Positions 1 to 12,363 of a stretch of DNA of 64,000 nucleotides are shown one piece after another. This stretch comes from Marisa cornuarietis (Eukaryota; Mollusca; Gastropoda; Architaenioglossa; Ampullariidae). Where the stretch lies: contig SMMW01000634.1 in the NCBI GenBank assembly GCA_004794655.1, forward strand, positions 4,984,501-5,048,500. The letters run 5' to 3'. Within the stretch, counting starts at the first letter, position 1; every line of letters starts with the position of its first letter. The position numbers and the translations under genes were made by a program. Under the pieces are notes generated by a model. It ran no database searches and had not been told where the DNA came from. It was given only the letters and a program-made list of their open reading frames with translations.

Positions 1-4
1 ACAG

Positions 5-1034
5 GGAATCATCTATAATGTGTCACTTGATGGCCATCTTTTGTCAGGATGGGAGATATACCCAATACATTTGGAATACATACAGAAAGTGGCAAGGTCT
101 AACAAGTGGGTTATTTAAAGCACAAGCATCATTGAGCTACTAAATCTGTCCTATCAAGTTTGTAACAGTTAATGCAGTTAATTAAATAGTACGTAAATGG
201 TACTTAAATATATGAATAATTAAGAAAGATTTAAGCTTTAAGTCAGTTTTATGAGCTTGAAAGCTTTGTTTTACCGTCAGTAGGGCTGAATTTGTTGGAA
301 CTACTGGCAAACGGCAGCAGGCATTGGATATATAAAAACATTATGATTTGACTGTCGGTTTTAACACAATGCATTCCTTCTGCAATTGTGGGCATGCAAG
401 TTTAGCTGTACAAAAAAGATGCTTTATTCTGGTGAACTGTGTTTGCAACAGATTTGGCCCTGAAGTTTCAATTTCTGGAACTCTTGAAACTCCATCTGTA
501 TACAAGGGAAAAATTAACATTCCTAATACAGCAGATCAGCCCCGAGATACAAACCTTGACATGAGGCCATGGGTCAAGGTAATCATGGTCATTTATAATT
601 TTCATCAGTAATTCGTTCAAAAACTAGCAATCATCAAGTGATTATTTTTTTCAGAAAGCAAAGATTTTACAGATTTATAGATAATAGATTTATAGTAAGT
701 TTTTTAATTAGTGCAGGATAAAGGGGCTTTAAAATTTGTTTGTCAACGCCACACCTAGTTAGGCCATCATTTGCACTCACAGTCCAAAATGTTTGCTTGG
801 TCTGTCTGACAGGGCCAGGCCTTCATAAATGACTTCAATTTAGGTCGCTACTGGCCTCAGAAAGGACCTCAGGTGACACTTTATGTGCCAGCTCCATCCA
901 TGGCAGTGCCAGGCGACAATTTCCTCTTTGTTCTAGAACTGGAGTATTCTCCTTGCAGCATAAACGCTTCTTGCTCTGCTCTTTTCACATCTGTACCTTA
1001 CATTGACGCTCCACCTGACCCTAACGACTATTAG
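5..1034 (+). CDS. GLB1: Beta-galactosidase, GLB1-like, last three exons (5' truncated by window edge)
   Basis: Exons 5-96, 452-578 and 813-1034 (stop TAG 1032-1034) join in consistent phases (2, then 0). The first exon may begin just before position 5; ACAG at 1-4 looks like its acceptor. The protein reads GIIYNVSLDGHLLSGWEIYP, then a stretch ending MRPWVK, then GQAFINDFNLGRYWPQKGPQ, and ends PPDPNDY. The W-x-K-G-x-A-F-I-N-x-F-N-L-G-R-Y-W-P block and the following L-Y-V-P and L-E-L-E residues are the C-terminal beta-sandwich signature of glycoside hydrolase family 35 beta-galactosidases. These are lysosomal or secreted enzymes that remove terminal beta-galactose from glycolipids and glycoproteins. 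The catalytic TIM-barrel exons lie left of the window. The C-terminus stops soon after the last beta-strand, as in GLB1-like proteins, without the longer human GLB1 tail. GLB1 versus a GLB1L paralogue cannot be decided from these exons. Confidence 0.9.
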
Positions 1035-2730
1035 GACATGAACATTGTGTACATAATAATAATCAGTGAGCTTGTATATTGCGGCTCCTTGGCCAAAGCC
1101 TGGCTCGCCATGCTTCTCAAATACAAAATACAAAAGAAAGATGAAAATCCTGTGGCTTTCTCATTGTAGTTAATAGAATGCTTTGTTGTTGCACTGCTGA
1201 ATGAAATCTTTTTTATACACCAAGATGTTGATCTACTACAGTTAAAATCTTCAGGTAGTGTGTTGTCAGGTCTTCATTCAGGAATCCTAGTCATTTATAC
1301 ACCCTAAGCAAAGTAAATGTATGAAATTTAAATACCATCTACCTTGAAATGCTGTCATCTTCATCAAGCTTGAGATGTGTCACCTTCTGTGGATATATGT
1401 AGTGTAGATCAGGAAGTAACAAACAAAAAGAGGTTTGAAATGAATCCTGAATGGGCATGAAAGTTCTTTGTAACAGCAGATGATTCAAGCTCCAGTAAAC
1501 TGTTGTTTGGATTGTTAGCATCTGAAACATTTTATTATTCATTTATATAAGAGCATAGTTGAACTTATGAAAAACAGACTTTAGATAAGTTTAATATTTA
1601 CTGTATTGATAGTTTGTTGAGGACTTAATAAGATTTATTGCATTATTGTACTCTGTGTAGGGAGTATTAATAGGCTAAAAACTATACCTTTATGTTGCCT
1701 TCATATTGCCAAATATTTCTGGTGTTTACCAGCCTTACTGCTTTAGCATGTACTCTATACTAGACCAGTCTTAGCCTTGGAAACTGAGTTTGCTGTGAGA
1801 GTTGGCTGGACTGTGTGGTTGCATAAGAAGCTGCAGCAGAAGATAGCGGTTGCCTTATTAAAGGTTTTACACCCAACAGCTGTGCCTTAAGTATTATCTT
1901 CAGTAAGTGTGTGTCAAGTTATATTTTACCTAGCTGCTCTTAACTAAGGCAGCATTTATTAAATTTATATTTTTAGCTACATCACTCTTGAATGGTATGT
2001 GTAGGTGTACATACCTTAGATCCTTGAGCATGAAGATAATGTTTACAATTGGATGAAACACAGAATCAAAACCTAATACATATATTACATCCCTTGACTA
2101 GTACCAACTGACAAGTGGTTATGTTGATCCATGTACTGGTCCATGTGGGAACAGCTGGATGCAACAGCAGACAAATCTTATCATTTAAGTCTGTCTTGAG
2201 CGATGGTGAGCAGGTCCTGCATAAAACAGTCTATTCCTTCATTTTTGCCAACCAATTCTTGTCAACCCTCGGCATTGATTTCCACCACCCCAAGGTACCC
2301 TTAAGGATGATTTGAAAGAGTGTCATTCTGGGCCACAGGGTCAAACTAGACAAGCTTACACTAGTTCACAGTCGCAAGATGGGGTTCCTGATGTCTTATG
2401 CGGATGGCAACAAAGTACTCCCTACAAAGTAATTGTGCAAGATTCTGACCAGCCTCCTAGGCTGAAATTACATGTGGTGCGATATTATTATGTGGGTGTT
2501 GTCAAGTAACGAACATATTTTTTAAGGTCACTGGTCAGTTTGACCATTCACCCAGTAACCTAAATATTAAATTTGCCTTTTTACAGTGAGATGCATGAAA
2601 GTTGTACACAAAGGATGTGTTGTTTAAGGATCTTATTGTGTATACGTGATTCTTGCTATCAGCATGGTTGAGACACAAACAGCACATACTTCCTTGCTCT
2701 GCAAATTGCTCAAGTTAACAGTTCCGAGTA
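1035..2730. other. 3' flank / intergenic, no gene seen
   Basis: This stretch follows the beta-galactosidase stop and is AT-rich, with stop codons in all frames apart from ORFs below 70 codons. Short open stretches at 2115-2509 have no recognisable domain or splice context. The first part is presumably 3' UTR, but I see no clear AATAAA close to the stop. Confidence 0.5.
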
Positions 2731-3152
2731 CAGTGGAACCTTGATTATCCGGTCTTTAATTAACCATGCATTTGGTTATCTGGGATCGCCAAAAAAAAAC
2801 AAAAACAACTGCTAGATACCTCAAGACCCCCACCAAGAATTCCAACTACAGGAATGTACTCTTCATGTGTCACCTTGTTTTCTTTCTTGAGCAGGAAGCT
2901 GATTCAAATTTTAGTGACATCCTAACACTTCGCAAACTCCGCATGTCAATAAAATTTAAGGGCTGCAAGAACACAAAGCAGCATCTCCTGTCTGATGTTT
3001 TCAAGAAAATTTCATAACACAAGGAAGGTAAAATTTTCACTGTACAGCACCTAGCATTTGCAAATTTTTAGAATTATTTTCAATCATCCATGATTTTTTA
3101 TTATCTGGATGATGGGTGCCAGTCATTAAACCGGATAATTGAGGTTCTACTG
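2731..3152 (+). mobile_element. Internally deleted pogo/Tigger-type DNA transposon
   Basis: The left end CAGTGGAACCTTGATTATCC and the right end, read in reverse complement as CAGTAGAACCTCAATTATCC, form terminal inverted repeats of about 22 bp typical of the pogo/Tigger branch of Tc1-mariner. The left flank is TA; the right flank is TG, so the expected TA duplication has decayed on one side. Inside, an open frame ending at 3017 reads FLEQEADSNFSDILTLRKLR and then ...NTKQHLLSDVFKKIS. It resembles the C-terminal tail of Tigger/CENP-B-like transposases (acidic patch, LRKLR, then a KQ..L..FFKK-like end). At 422 bp the element has lost the DNA-binding and DDE domains and is non-autonomous. Confidence 0.75.
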
Positions 3153-3204
3153 TGTTTTATTCAAAGAAGAGCCATTCCAAAGTGTGACCTGTTCAGTGCC
3201 TATG

Positions 3205-3275
3205 AATACCGCCGTGATATAGCCTTAGTTGCTGGCACGGCGTTAAACACTAACAAACAAACAAACAAATCAGTG
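3205..3275 (+). repeat. SINE 3' tail fragment with CAAA-type repeat
   Basis: The sequence ATATAGCCTTAG followed by GCACGGCGTTAAACACTAAC runs into repeated CAAA units at 3254-3270. This is the tail shape of invertebrate (mollusc-rich) SINEs, which end in a GCGTTAAACAC-like block plus a short A-rich repeat. The tRNA-derived head is not recognisable, so only the 3' end seems to be present. It lies about 50 bp beyond the Tigger-like element. Confidence 0.5.
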
Positions 3276-3331
3276 CCTATGAATGAATGTTGGACTGGGT
3301 GTTCTGGTGGGAGACCCTGCATCCTGTGGTG

Positions 3332-3607
3332 TTAGTTGGCTGTTCTCTCCTTGATCATCTGTTCTATTGGTTTCTGTCCTGACATGTTTGATGGGTACAA
3401 AGGTTCAACACTTGGCACCTTGGCTTGCACTGACTGAACTTTAGCCATTTGGCTTGATCTCAGATGAACTAAAAGTGGAGCTGTGTATAGTGGTTGTGAC
3501 ATTACAGTGGCTTGATAGTGATTAAGCAGGTATTTTTGTTTGATGCCCCAGTTGTTTCCAGTAACTACTCTCTTTAGATTTATTTCTTCTTTGGCAGGTT
3601 TTGTCAT
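3332..3607 (-). mobile_element. Decayed LINE reverse-transcriptase C-terminal fragment
   Basis: The minus strand encodes a 91-residue open stretch. Its central part (VTGNNWGIKQKYLLNHYQA, then LYTAP, then SSQMAKVQSVQAKV) follows the layout of the region after the palm of jockey/CR1-like reverse transcriptases: an NWG/TWG turn, LL..YKA, a Y...P motif, and a LD.VQ.KALR helix. No YxDD motif or endonuclease is visible, so this is a short relic. The match is by eye and moderate; chance resemblance is possible. Confidence 0.4.
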
Positions 3608-5963
3608 TTTGTCTACACATGGGGTCTAGTTTTTTTCTGAAAAATTGCTCCTAGGAATTATACCTGTCGTTAAGGGTTAATTTTAATGGTTCTCTTGCAC
3701 AGAGCTGTCGGACATATCATTTGAAGCCATCCAGTATTGTTCAGTGCTGCCATTGTCTGAAATAGTTTAAAAAAATTAACTGAATGGCAAAATGACTTCA
3801 CCTCCAGCCTCTTGGGACACCTCTTTGCTATACATGCCACCTTGGAGCCATCCCAGAGCCTGGCCACAGAAGACTATTGTTAAAAGTCTACTTAAGGACA
3901 TATTTGCTTTAGCCCCATTTAAATGTCCCATCCTACTAAACAACTAGTGAACAGTGTTCATGCTACCTATGACTTGCACAATCATAACGCACTTTGTACA
4001 GTGGCAGGTTCTGTTCACCAATGCAGTTGTATTTTTGTTATTTTCTGTGATTTTCACACATTTATTAAGCATAATGATGCTGTCAAACAAATTCAGTAAT
4101 AGCAAAACAAGTATAGTGTACCATCACACTTCAGTTGTTTCACAGTACTTTTACTGTAGGCTTGTACCTCAAAATTGAAATTGGCTCTGAACTTTTTATA
4201 TCATATCATTTCATATAAATTATTAAAATCGTGAATAAAGGCTACAAAATAATGTGAACATCATCACACATACATGTATATGCACCATGCAACCACTCGG
4301 TGCAACAAACAAGCGAATTAAATACACAGCATGGAGTTCACTATTTATGATTTTAATAAGTTTTTCTTTCAAACATTTGCATTCAGTAATCTTGAAATGA
4401 CCATGAGCATCCTAGAATCTATCCAGGATGCATATTAAATATAAATGCAAAGTTAACCCTCTTGGTTCAAGATAAAAATGAACATTACAATGACTGGCTT
4501 ATAACTGAAGACTACGAAGACGACAGTGGGTGAAGTTTTTTTTTTTTTTTTATTATTGCTGCTCTGAGATAAACATTAGACCAAGAAACCTAGAGATTTT
4601 TGGAAAAGAGAAAAGTTGAACTTTGCAATAAAAAGTAATGAAAATCGCCTTGCCCGTGCTACCCGGCAAAGCCACGATCGTGGCCTTTCAAACCAAGAGA
4701 GTTAAGAAATGAACAGTTCCATCATAGAAACAAAAATTACATGAATAATTTGTAAGACTCCAAGATTAGAAATAGTCCAATACAAGAACTCCATAAGAAT
4801 CTGGGAGTCATTAAATGTTCCTTAGTGCTTGTTAAGACATCAATGTCTTGCATCACATAAATTTGTGTTTTTACTTTTTCTCGTCTACAGGCATATATAT
4901 CACATACTTCCATACCTTCATATACCAAAGTGCGTATGACCACACAACAGACCCTGTATAAATCAAAAAACAGTTATTTTCTTGTTTTATCAAGAAACAT
5001 GACCAACACAAATACATCACCAACCAGAAACTTCAAGCTTCCTTTTTAAAATGTACTAACATTACCATCATAATTAAACATAGAAATGCTGCAGAAGGCA
5101 TTAGTAAGACATTACACAGTTGTACACTCATAAAGGTGAGCAAGAGAAAGAAAACTACCTGTCACAAACAGCTAAATTAGCAATACAAAAAAGTACAGTC
5201 AATACCACAGCACCATTATCTGACATTGTTTCCTGAAATCCTCTTGGTAAGCCTCAATATTCAGCATACCTCATAACTACATGAAGGCTTCCATCTACAC
5301 CGAACATTATACCCCTACATCATCCATTCAAATCAAATAAATTTTGAAATGATTGTGCAAATTACTTTTTAAATCCCCAAGACAATTACAAAAAAACGAT
5401 ACATGGGAGACCAATGAAAAAGAGAAGACAAATTGATATGTAAATGACAGCTGAAAATGGGAAAAAGATATTTTGACAGAGATGTTCTGACACTGAAACC
5501 ACCAGTCTGAAAAAGTTAAAGAAAAAACAGATTATACAAACATAGTAGGCAAACAGGTGATTCCTTTAATTTGTCACTTTTAAGCAAATGAAGTGTTTGA
5601 GATTGCACTTACCTTGAAAACACCTGTGAGTGCAGTGACCATCTCACCCTCATATTGCTTTTCTTTTCCCAGTTGGGTACCCATTAAACAGCTGGATCAG
5701 CTAGGGGTGGGTGGGGAGCATGCTGTGCCACAAGGGTATTGAATTGGCAAGTGTTAGCACTTCCTGTGTTAGAAGTCATGCTTTAACTACTAGCTGGCTG
5801 GCTGCTTCCTTTTACACAACTAAAGAACATCAGATAAGAAAGCATATCAAGTTGTGGTCTACAGAGCTGTGTTGCAATGTACATTAATAAAAGCTGGGGC
5901 ATGATGGTTGTAGATGGTACCCTCTGAACATTTTTGAATTTTCTTTGATAATTTCCAGTCAAC
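3608..5963. other. Intergenic / SPR 3' flank, no gene seen
   Basis: Only short ORFs (under 75 codons) without recognisable domains occur here. A T-rich run lies near 4538-4551. The part next to 5963 is presumably the 3' UTR of the minus-strand sepiapterin reductase gene. Together with the beta-galactosidase gene this forms a tail-to-tail arrangement. Confidence 0.45.
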
Positions 5964-8304
<2,341 letters not shown>

Positions 8305-8678
8305 TTTGCTGTAGGATTAATTGTTGCCTCCTTCTTGACTGGTATGTTATGTCACCTTGTGGTCGTGGCTTTCTCAGGTGGTAATATTATCTCCGCCCAG
8401 GTACGACCTGCGCGCCACGGACAAAGCTAGCCGCAGAGCTTTATTATAGATACAAGTACACGTAGCTATTAAAATAGGCCTATCAAACATTCCCAATAGG
8501 GCCATATGTTGGTTGACCAATTAATTAGCTATAAATTAAGCTGCGCAGCATTACATATCCAGATAACAAATCTCACAGTGGCGCATAATTAAACGCGTTT
8601 TTCTCTTCAATTATTTTCAAAATTCTTAATTTATTCATTACTTTGGTGGATGGTTATCAATATGTATCATCGGGGTCA
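8305..8678. other. SPR 5' flank, probable promoter region
   Basis: This is the upstream side of the minus-strand sepiapterin reductase. It is somewhat GC-richer near 8380-8440 than its surroundings. No defined TATA box or other element can be assigned. The neighbouring foldback element starts about 375 bp from the start codon. Confidence 0.35.
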
Positions 8679-9083
8679 CCGGTCATTTCGCCCCAGTTAA
8701 AGTCAATTCGTCCCAGCTATATGTCCTTTTCGTCCCAGGTAGGACCATTTCATCCTAAGACCGAAAAGTCAAATCGTCCCAAGCTCAAAACACGAATCAA
8801 TCACCGATGAAACAAGCTGTTAGGACGAATTGACTTTCGCTGTGGGGAGAAATGACCGACTCCTGACCGCCCACAGTCCTCCTCGCGACAACCGGTGAAC
8901 CTACCATCGACCTATTAAGCGGATTGTCACATTCAACGACAAATTTGACGTTAATAGCTGTTTTCATTGGTGATTGATTCGCTTTTAGCTTGGGACGAGA
9001 TGGACCGTAAGTGGGGCGAAATGGACCTACGTTGACGAATTGACTTTTGGTGTGGGACGAACTGGTCTTGTGAAAATGACCGG
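8679..9083. mobile_element. Foldback element A with tandem-unit arms (GTCNNTTCGTCCCAG type)
   Basis: The left end CCGGTCATTTCGCCCCAG and the right end in reverse complement CCGGTCATTTTCACAAGACC open long inverted arms (about 8679-8809 and 8965-9083). The arms end internally in the same block, CGAATCAATCACC. Each arm is a series of roughly 21-bp units around TTCGTCCCAG or close variants, about five per arm. A third, internal terminus lies at about 8822-8857 in right-end orientation, and it matches the left terminus better than the outer right end does. The locus is therefore a compound or nested pair. There is no coding capacity. No convincing target duplication can be fixed. Confidence 0.7.
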
Positions 9084-10299
9084 CCCCTTCATGACAGCCC
9101 TTTATTTGTTCACTAACAAATTTTATGGTAGCACATGAAATTTGCTGATACAGGGTTCACACAGGTCTGACCACACTGAAAATAAGGACCTATTCTAGAC
9201 AATAGATGAGAGAAAGAAGATACAACATGGGGCACAATTTTATTAGCAATTTTCTTATCAGGGCTGAGTGAGTTTCAGCTCTAGGTGTTTCTTATTCTTT
9301 CCATATTTTTGTTTTTACGTGGGCTTTGTCTCAACCACTTTGTCTCTAAACTATCTTCAGCCTTGGAAGCAAAATATTCAAAGATACATTGCAAATTTCC
9401 CACTGCACTTTTGTCTGCTTTGTCACAGTAGGCATGATGACTTTGTTTGCTGCCTTGTGACTCCAATAACAAAATTTACCCAAGCTTTTTTAGTTTGAAA
9501 ATGGCTGCCTATCAGTCTATCACTGTTGTCAACACACACAAATCAAAATTGTTCCTCATGTATGGGTGGAAGCTAAAATATTTCTTGAGACTAAAGTAGG
9601 TCAAATCCAGACACCATACGACTTTGTTTTTCATGTCTCATATCTGATCTATATAATCTATAGAATTATAAGTGACAAAAATGAACCAAACTGAATATTC
9701 TAACAATAAATGTTATGAATAAAACATATACAGATACTTTAGACAATCAAACTCAGTTTCAGCTCTATAAGAAGTATCCTGCATAAATGAACAATAATTA
9801 TTACTGTTATAGCCAGCTACTTTTGCTGGGCAGTTTCTTTATTTAAAGGAAATTGTTATATTATATGGTTCGTTTTCACCTTCAAGAAAGCTGTGATCAC
9901 CTTCACCATAACATTATCCAACTGTTTAACGATGTGTTGTTTAGTCCACATTAGTAGTTAATTCATCAAGTTCTATCTTTTCCAGACATGACCTATTACA
10001 ATCTGAGACATGATTCCTCTTTTTAAAGGGTTTTCTCTTCTGCAGGAGCATTTTTTTTTTTTTCCGACCTCCTCCTCTTTTCCTTCTCTGTGTGTGTGTG
10101 TGTGTGAGAGAGAGAGAGCCTTTGAAATAGAGGGTGTTTCTTTTAAATAATAAGATGAACAACTTAATTTTTTTCTTTAGTCAGAAATATGGCATCTGGA
10201 CAAGTCATTCTCAAAGGAAATTGTTAAAAATTTTAGATTATGTTTATCTTACGCAAGATAGCTTATTTTGTTAGCGGTGATGCTTTTATTATATTTTTT
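9084..10299. other. Intergenic, no gene; (TG)n/(GA)n tract
   Basis: Only ORFs below 80 codons occur. A short (TG)n then (AG)n microsatellite lies at about 10090-10119. A CAGGGTTCACACAGGTC motif at about 9152 could be one end of an old hAT-like element (see findings). Confidence 0.4.
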
Positions 10300-10812
10300 C
10301 CGGTGACCGGACAATTAATCCCCAGACATTTAATCCCCGACACTTAATCCCCTAGACATTTAATCCCTAGCCACTTAATCCCCAGACACTTAATCCTCAA
10401 AAATGCCCCCAAATCGCAACACAACACTCAAAACTGCTATTTTATGAACTTGAAAAATTATAACCGTAAAAGAAATGTGTCGCGTGGTAACTCTAATGTG
10501 ACATAATCACCCCAATTAGGGTACCTCCGATCATTAGCTTACCTGTCATATTGATTAACAACACTTTTCATATCATATTGTTGAAGAACATTGACTTTAA
10601 TAGCTCACATGAACTTTAACTAATGTTATACATGTTGAAGTTAAGTATTATTTTAATTGTCAAACTTATTTTGATGTTTACATGAAAATAATTATTTGAA
10701 TTTGAATTAAATTTTTCATTCACTTCATAACTTTTTTAGTTGAAATTTCATTTTGAGGATTAAGTGTCTTGGGATTAAGTGTGGGGGATTAAGTGTCTGG
10801 GATTCATTTTTT
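10300..10812. mobile_element. Foldback element B with tandem-unit arms (GACATTTAATCCCC type)
   Basis: The left arm (10301-10405) has a CCGG-rich start and then six units of 14-16 bp of the form AGACATTTAATCCCC. It ends ACACTTAATCCTCAAAAATG. The right arm (10752-10802) is the reverse complement of the same units (GGATTAAGTGTCT repeated). It starts internally with the mirror of the TCCTCAAAATG block. Between the arms is about 350 bp of AT-rich DNA without an ORF of note. The architecture is the same as the element at 8679-9083, with a different unit sequence. Confidence 0.65.
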
Positions 10813-12363
10813 CCACATTATACTTATTTTAATTTTGTTAATGTCAATATTCTTAAAAACAGCAGCACTTCACAAAAAAAATTCCTAAAGTGTCAAAACC
10901 TTATAAAAAGAGGAATTGTTATTATTTTTGGTAACAAACATTTTGAAAGAAACAGATCCTATCTCAATCAGCAAACAACACTTTATAATTGGTTGGAGAG
11001 AACAAAAACAGTTCTAACTAAATCAAAATAATTATCTGTAATAATGTGATAATGCTAATGACTTGAACGGCAACAAACAATAGGAAATCATGCTTGCCAT
11101 TTTTTGGGGGGGTCACTTTTCTATCCGCCTTCACCAACACTACCCTTCATTTGTCAACCCTCTAAGCCTTCGGGAGCTCCAGTCATCGGAGAGTGTGTTT
11201 CACTTTTCAAAGAATTACATCTGTCTTCTATTATATGTCGGAATGACTTAATAAAATCCATCAATTTCAATTAGGACCAAAAAAAAAAAAATGCTCTGTG
11301 TTGTGTTCTTCTGCCCCCGGCCCACCCCCCTTTAATCATGTGTGGGTTATACACAATTCAAAAGTGTTTTAATTAAAATGCATGCACATTTCATAAAAAC
11401 GATCAGTACTGAGTACTATATAAAGTTATAAACACTAGCAAAAACTGCACGGTAGCACAATATCGGTCATGGATTTTTTTTAACCTTACTCCGAGGACCA
11501 CCAATGTAAATATAGTTAACTAGGCCTAACTGAATCCTAATTGTCAACTTACTACTCAGCATATATTGCTGTAGAATTTTCAACTGGTTGCCAGTGGTTA
11601 GGAGGCTGACGGTTTCTGATTACGAAAAAAAAAATCGGTAACACAGACACATTTATCTTCTAGAAATACTTTCATGCACTTTCTATGTCGATTTGTTAGG
11701 ATGTGCTTCCGCAAGACGTACGTTCTCCCAGAGAGGAAAGATTCAATGATATTTCACATGCTGTATATCGTGAACAACGTTTGTTTTTCGAATCTTTTAA
11801 CAGCTAATCTTAGTAATTGTTTTCCTTAAGTCAATGCTCCTGAAACAAACACTTTCGTGGCATTTTTAAGACAAGATATAGCACATGGCAGGCAAACGTC
11901 CCGAAAAATACCGCCAACAAAACTTGATAATCATGTGACTAACATGGCGAGCGAGACGAATCGTCTGCACATCGCAACTATATGTTAATCACGACACAAA
12001 CTCGTGGATTTATTAAAGGCGTGGAAAATGAATATTATGCAATATTTTATCGGTCTAAGGGCAACATGGAAAAATATAATGACGTGTGTGAGAAATTATA
12101 AGGACCGCAGGGCAAATATAAGGACTTCTCAGGTCTTACGTTGATGAATCTAGGTGTGAGGACTTGTAAGGCTTGCTAAAGAACCACACGAAACCTGAAA
12201 CCAAAGATTTAATATATCATCTTTGCTGACAATCCGAAAACGAAAAGAAGACGCCAGTGTCGTACGTGCTGACAGCGAACAACGTTCACATTTTTGTTCC
12301 GTCAGTATCTTTTTTTGAGGACGCGACTGTTACAAAACACAGCAAACGTCGTGACCGGACAAA
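10813..12363. other. Intergenic and promoter side of the unknown gene at 12364
   Basis: No coding signal is visible. A short C-rich stretch lies near 11315-11332. The last few hundred bases before 12364 contain CG dinucleotides and no evident TATA box, as expected of the 5' flank of a constitutive gene. A CAGGTTTCGTGTGG-like block in reverse orientation ends near 12199. Confidence 0.35.

Noticed and set aside
2115..2509. Two adjacent short plus-strand ORFs as a small gene or pseudogene
   Set aside because: No family resemblance and no splice or start context.
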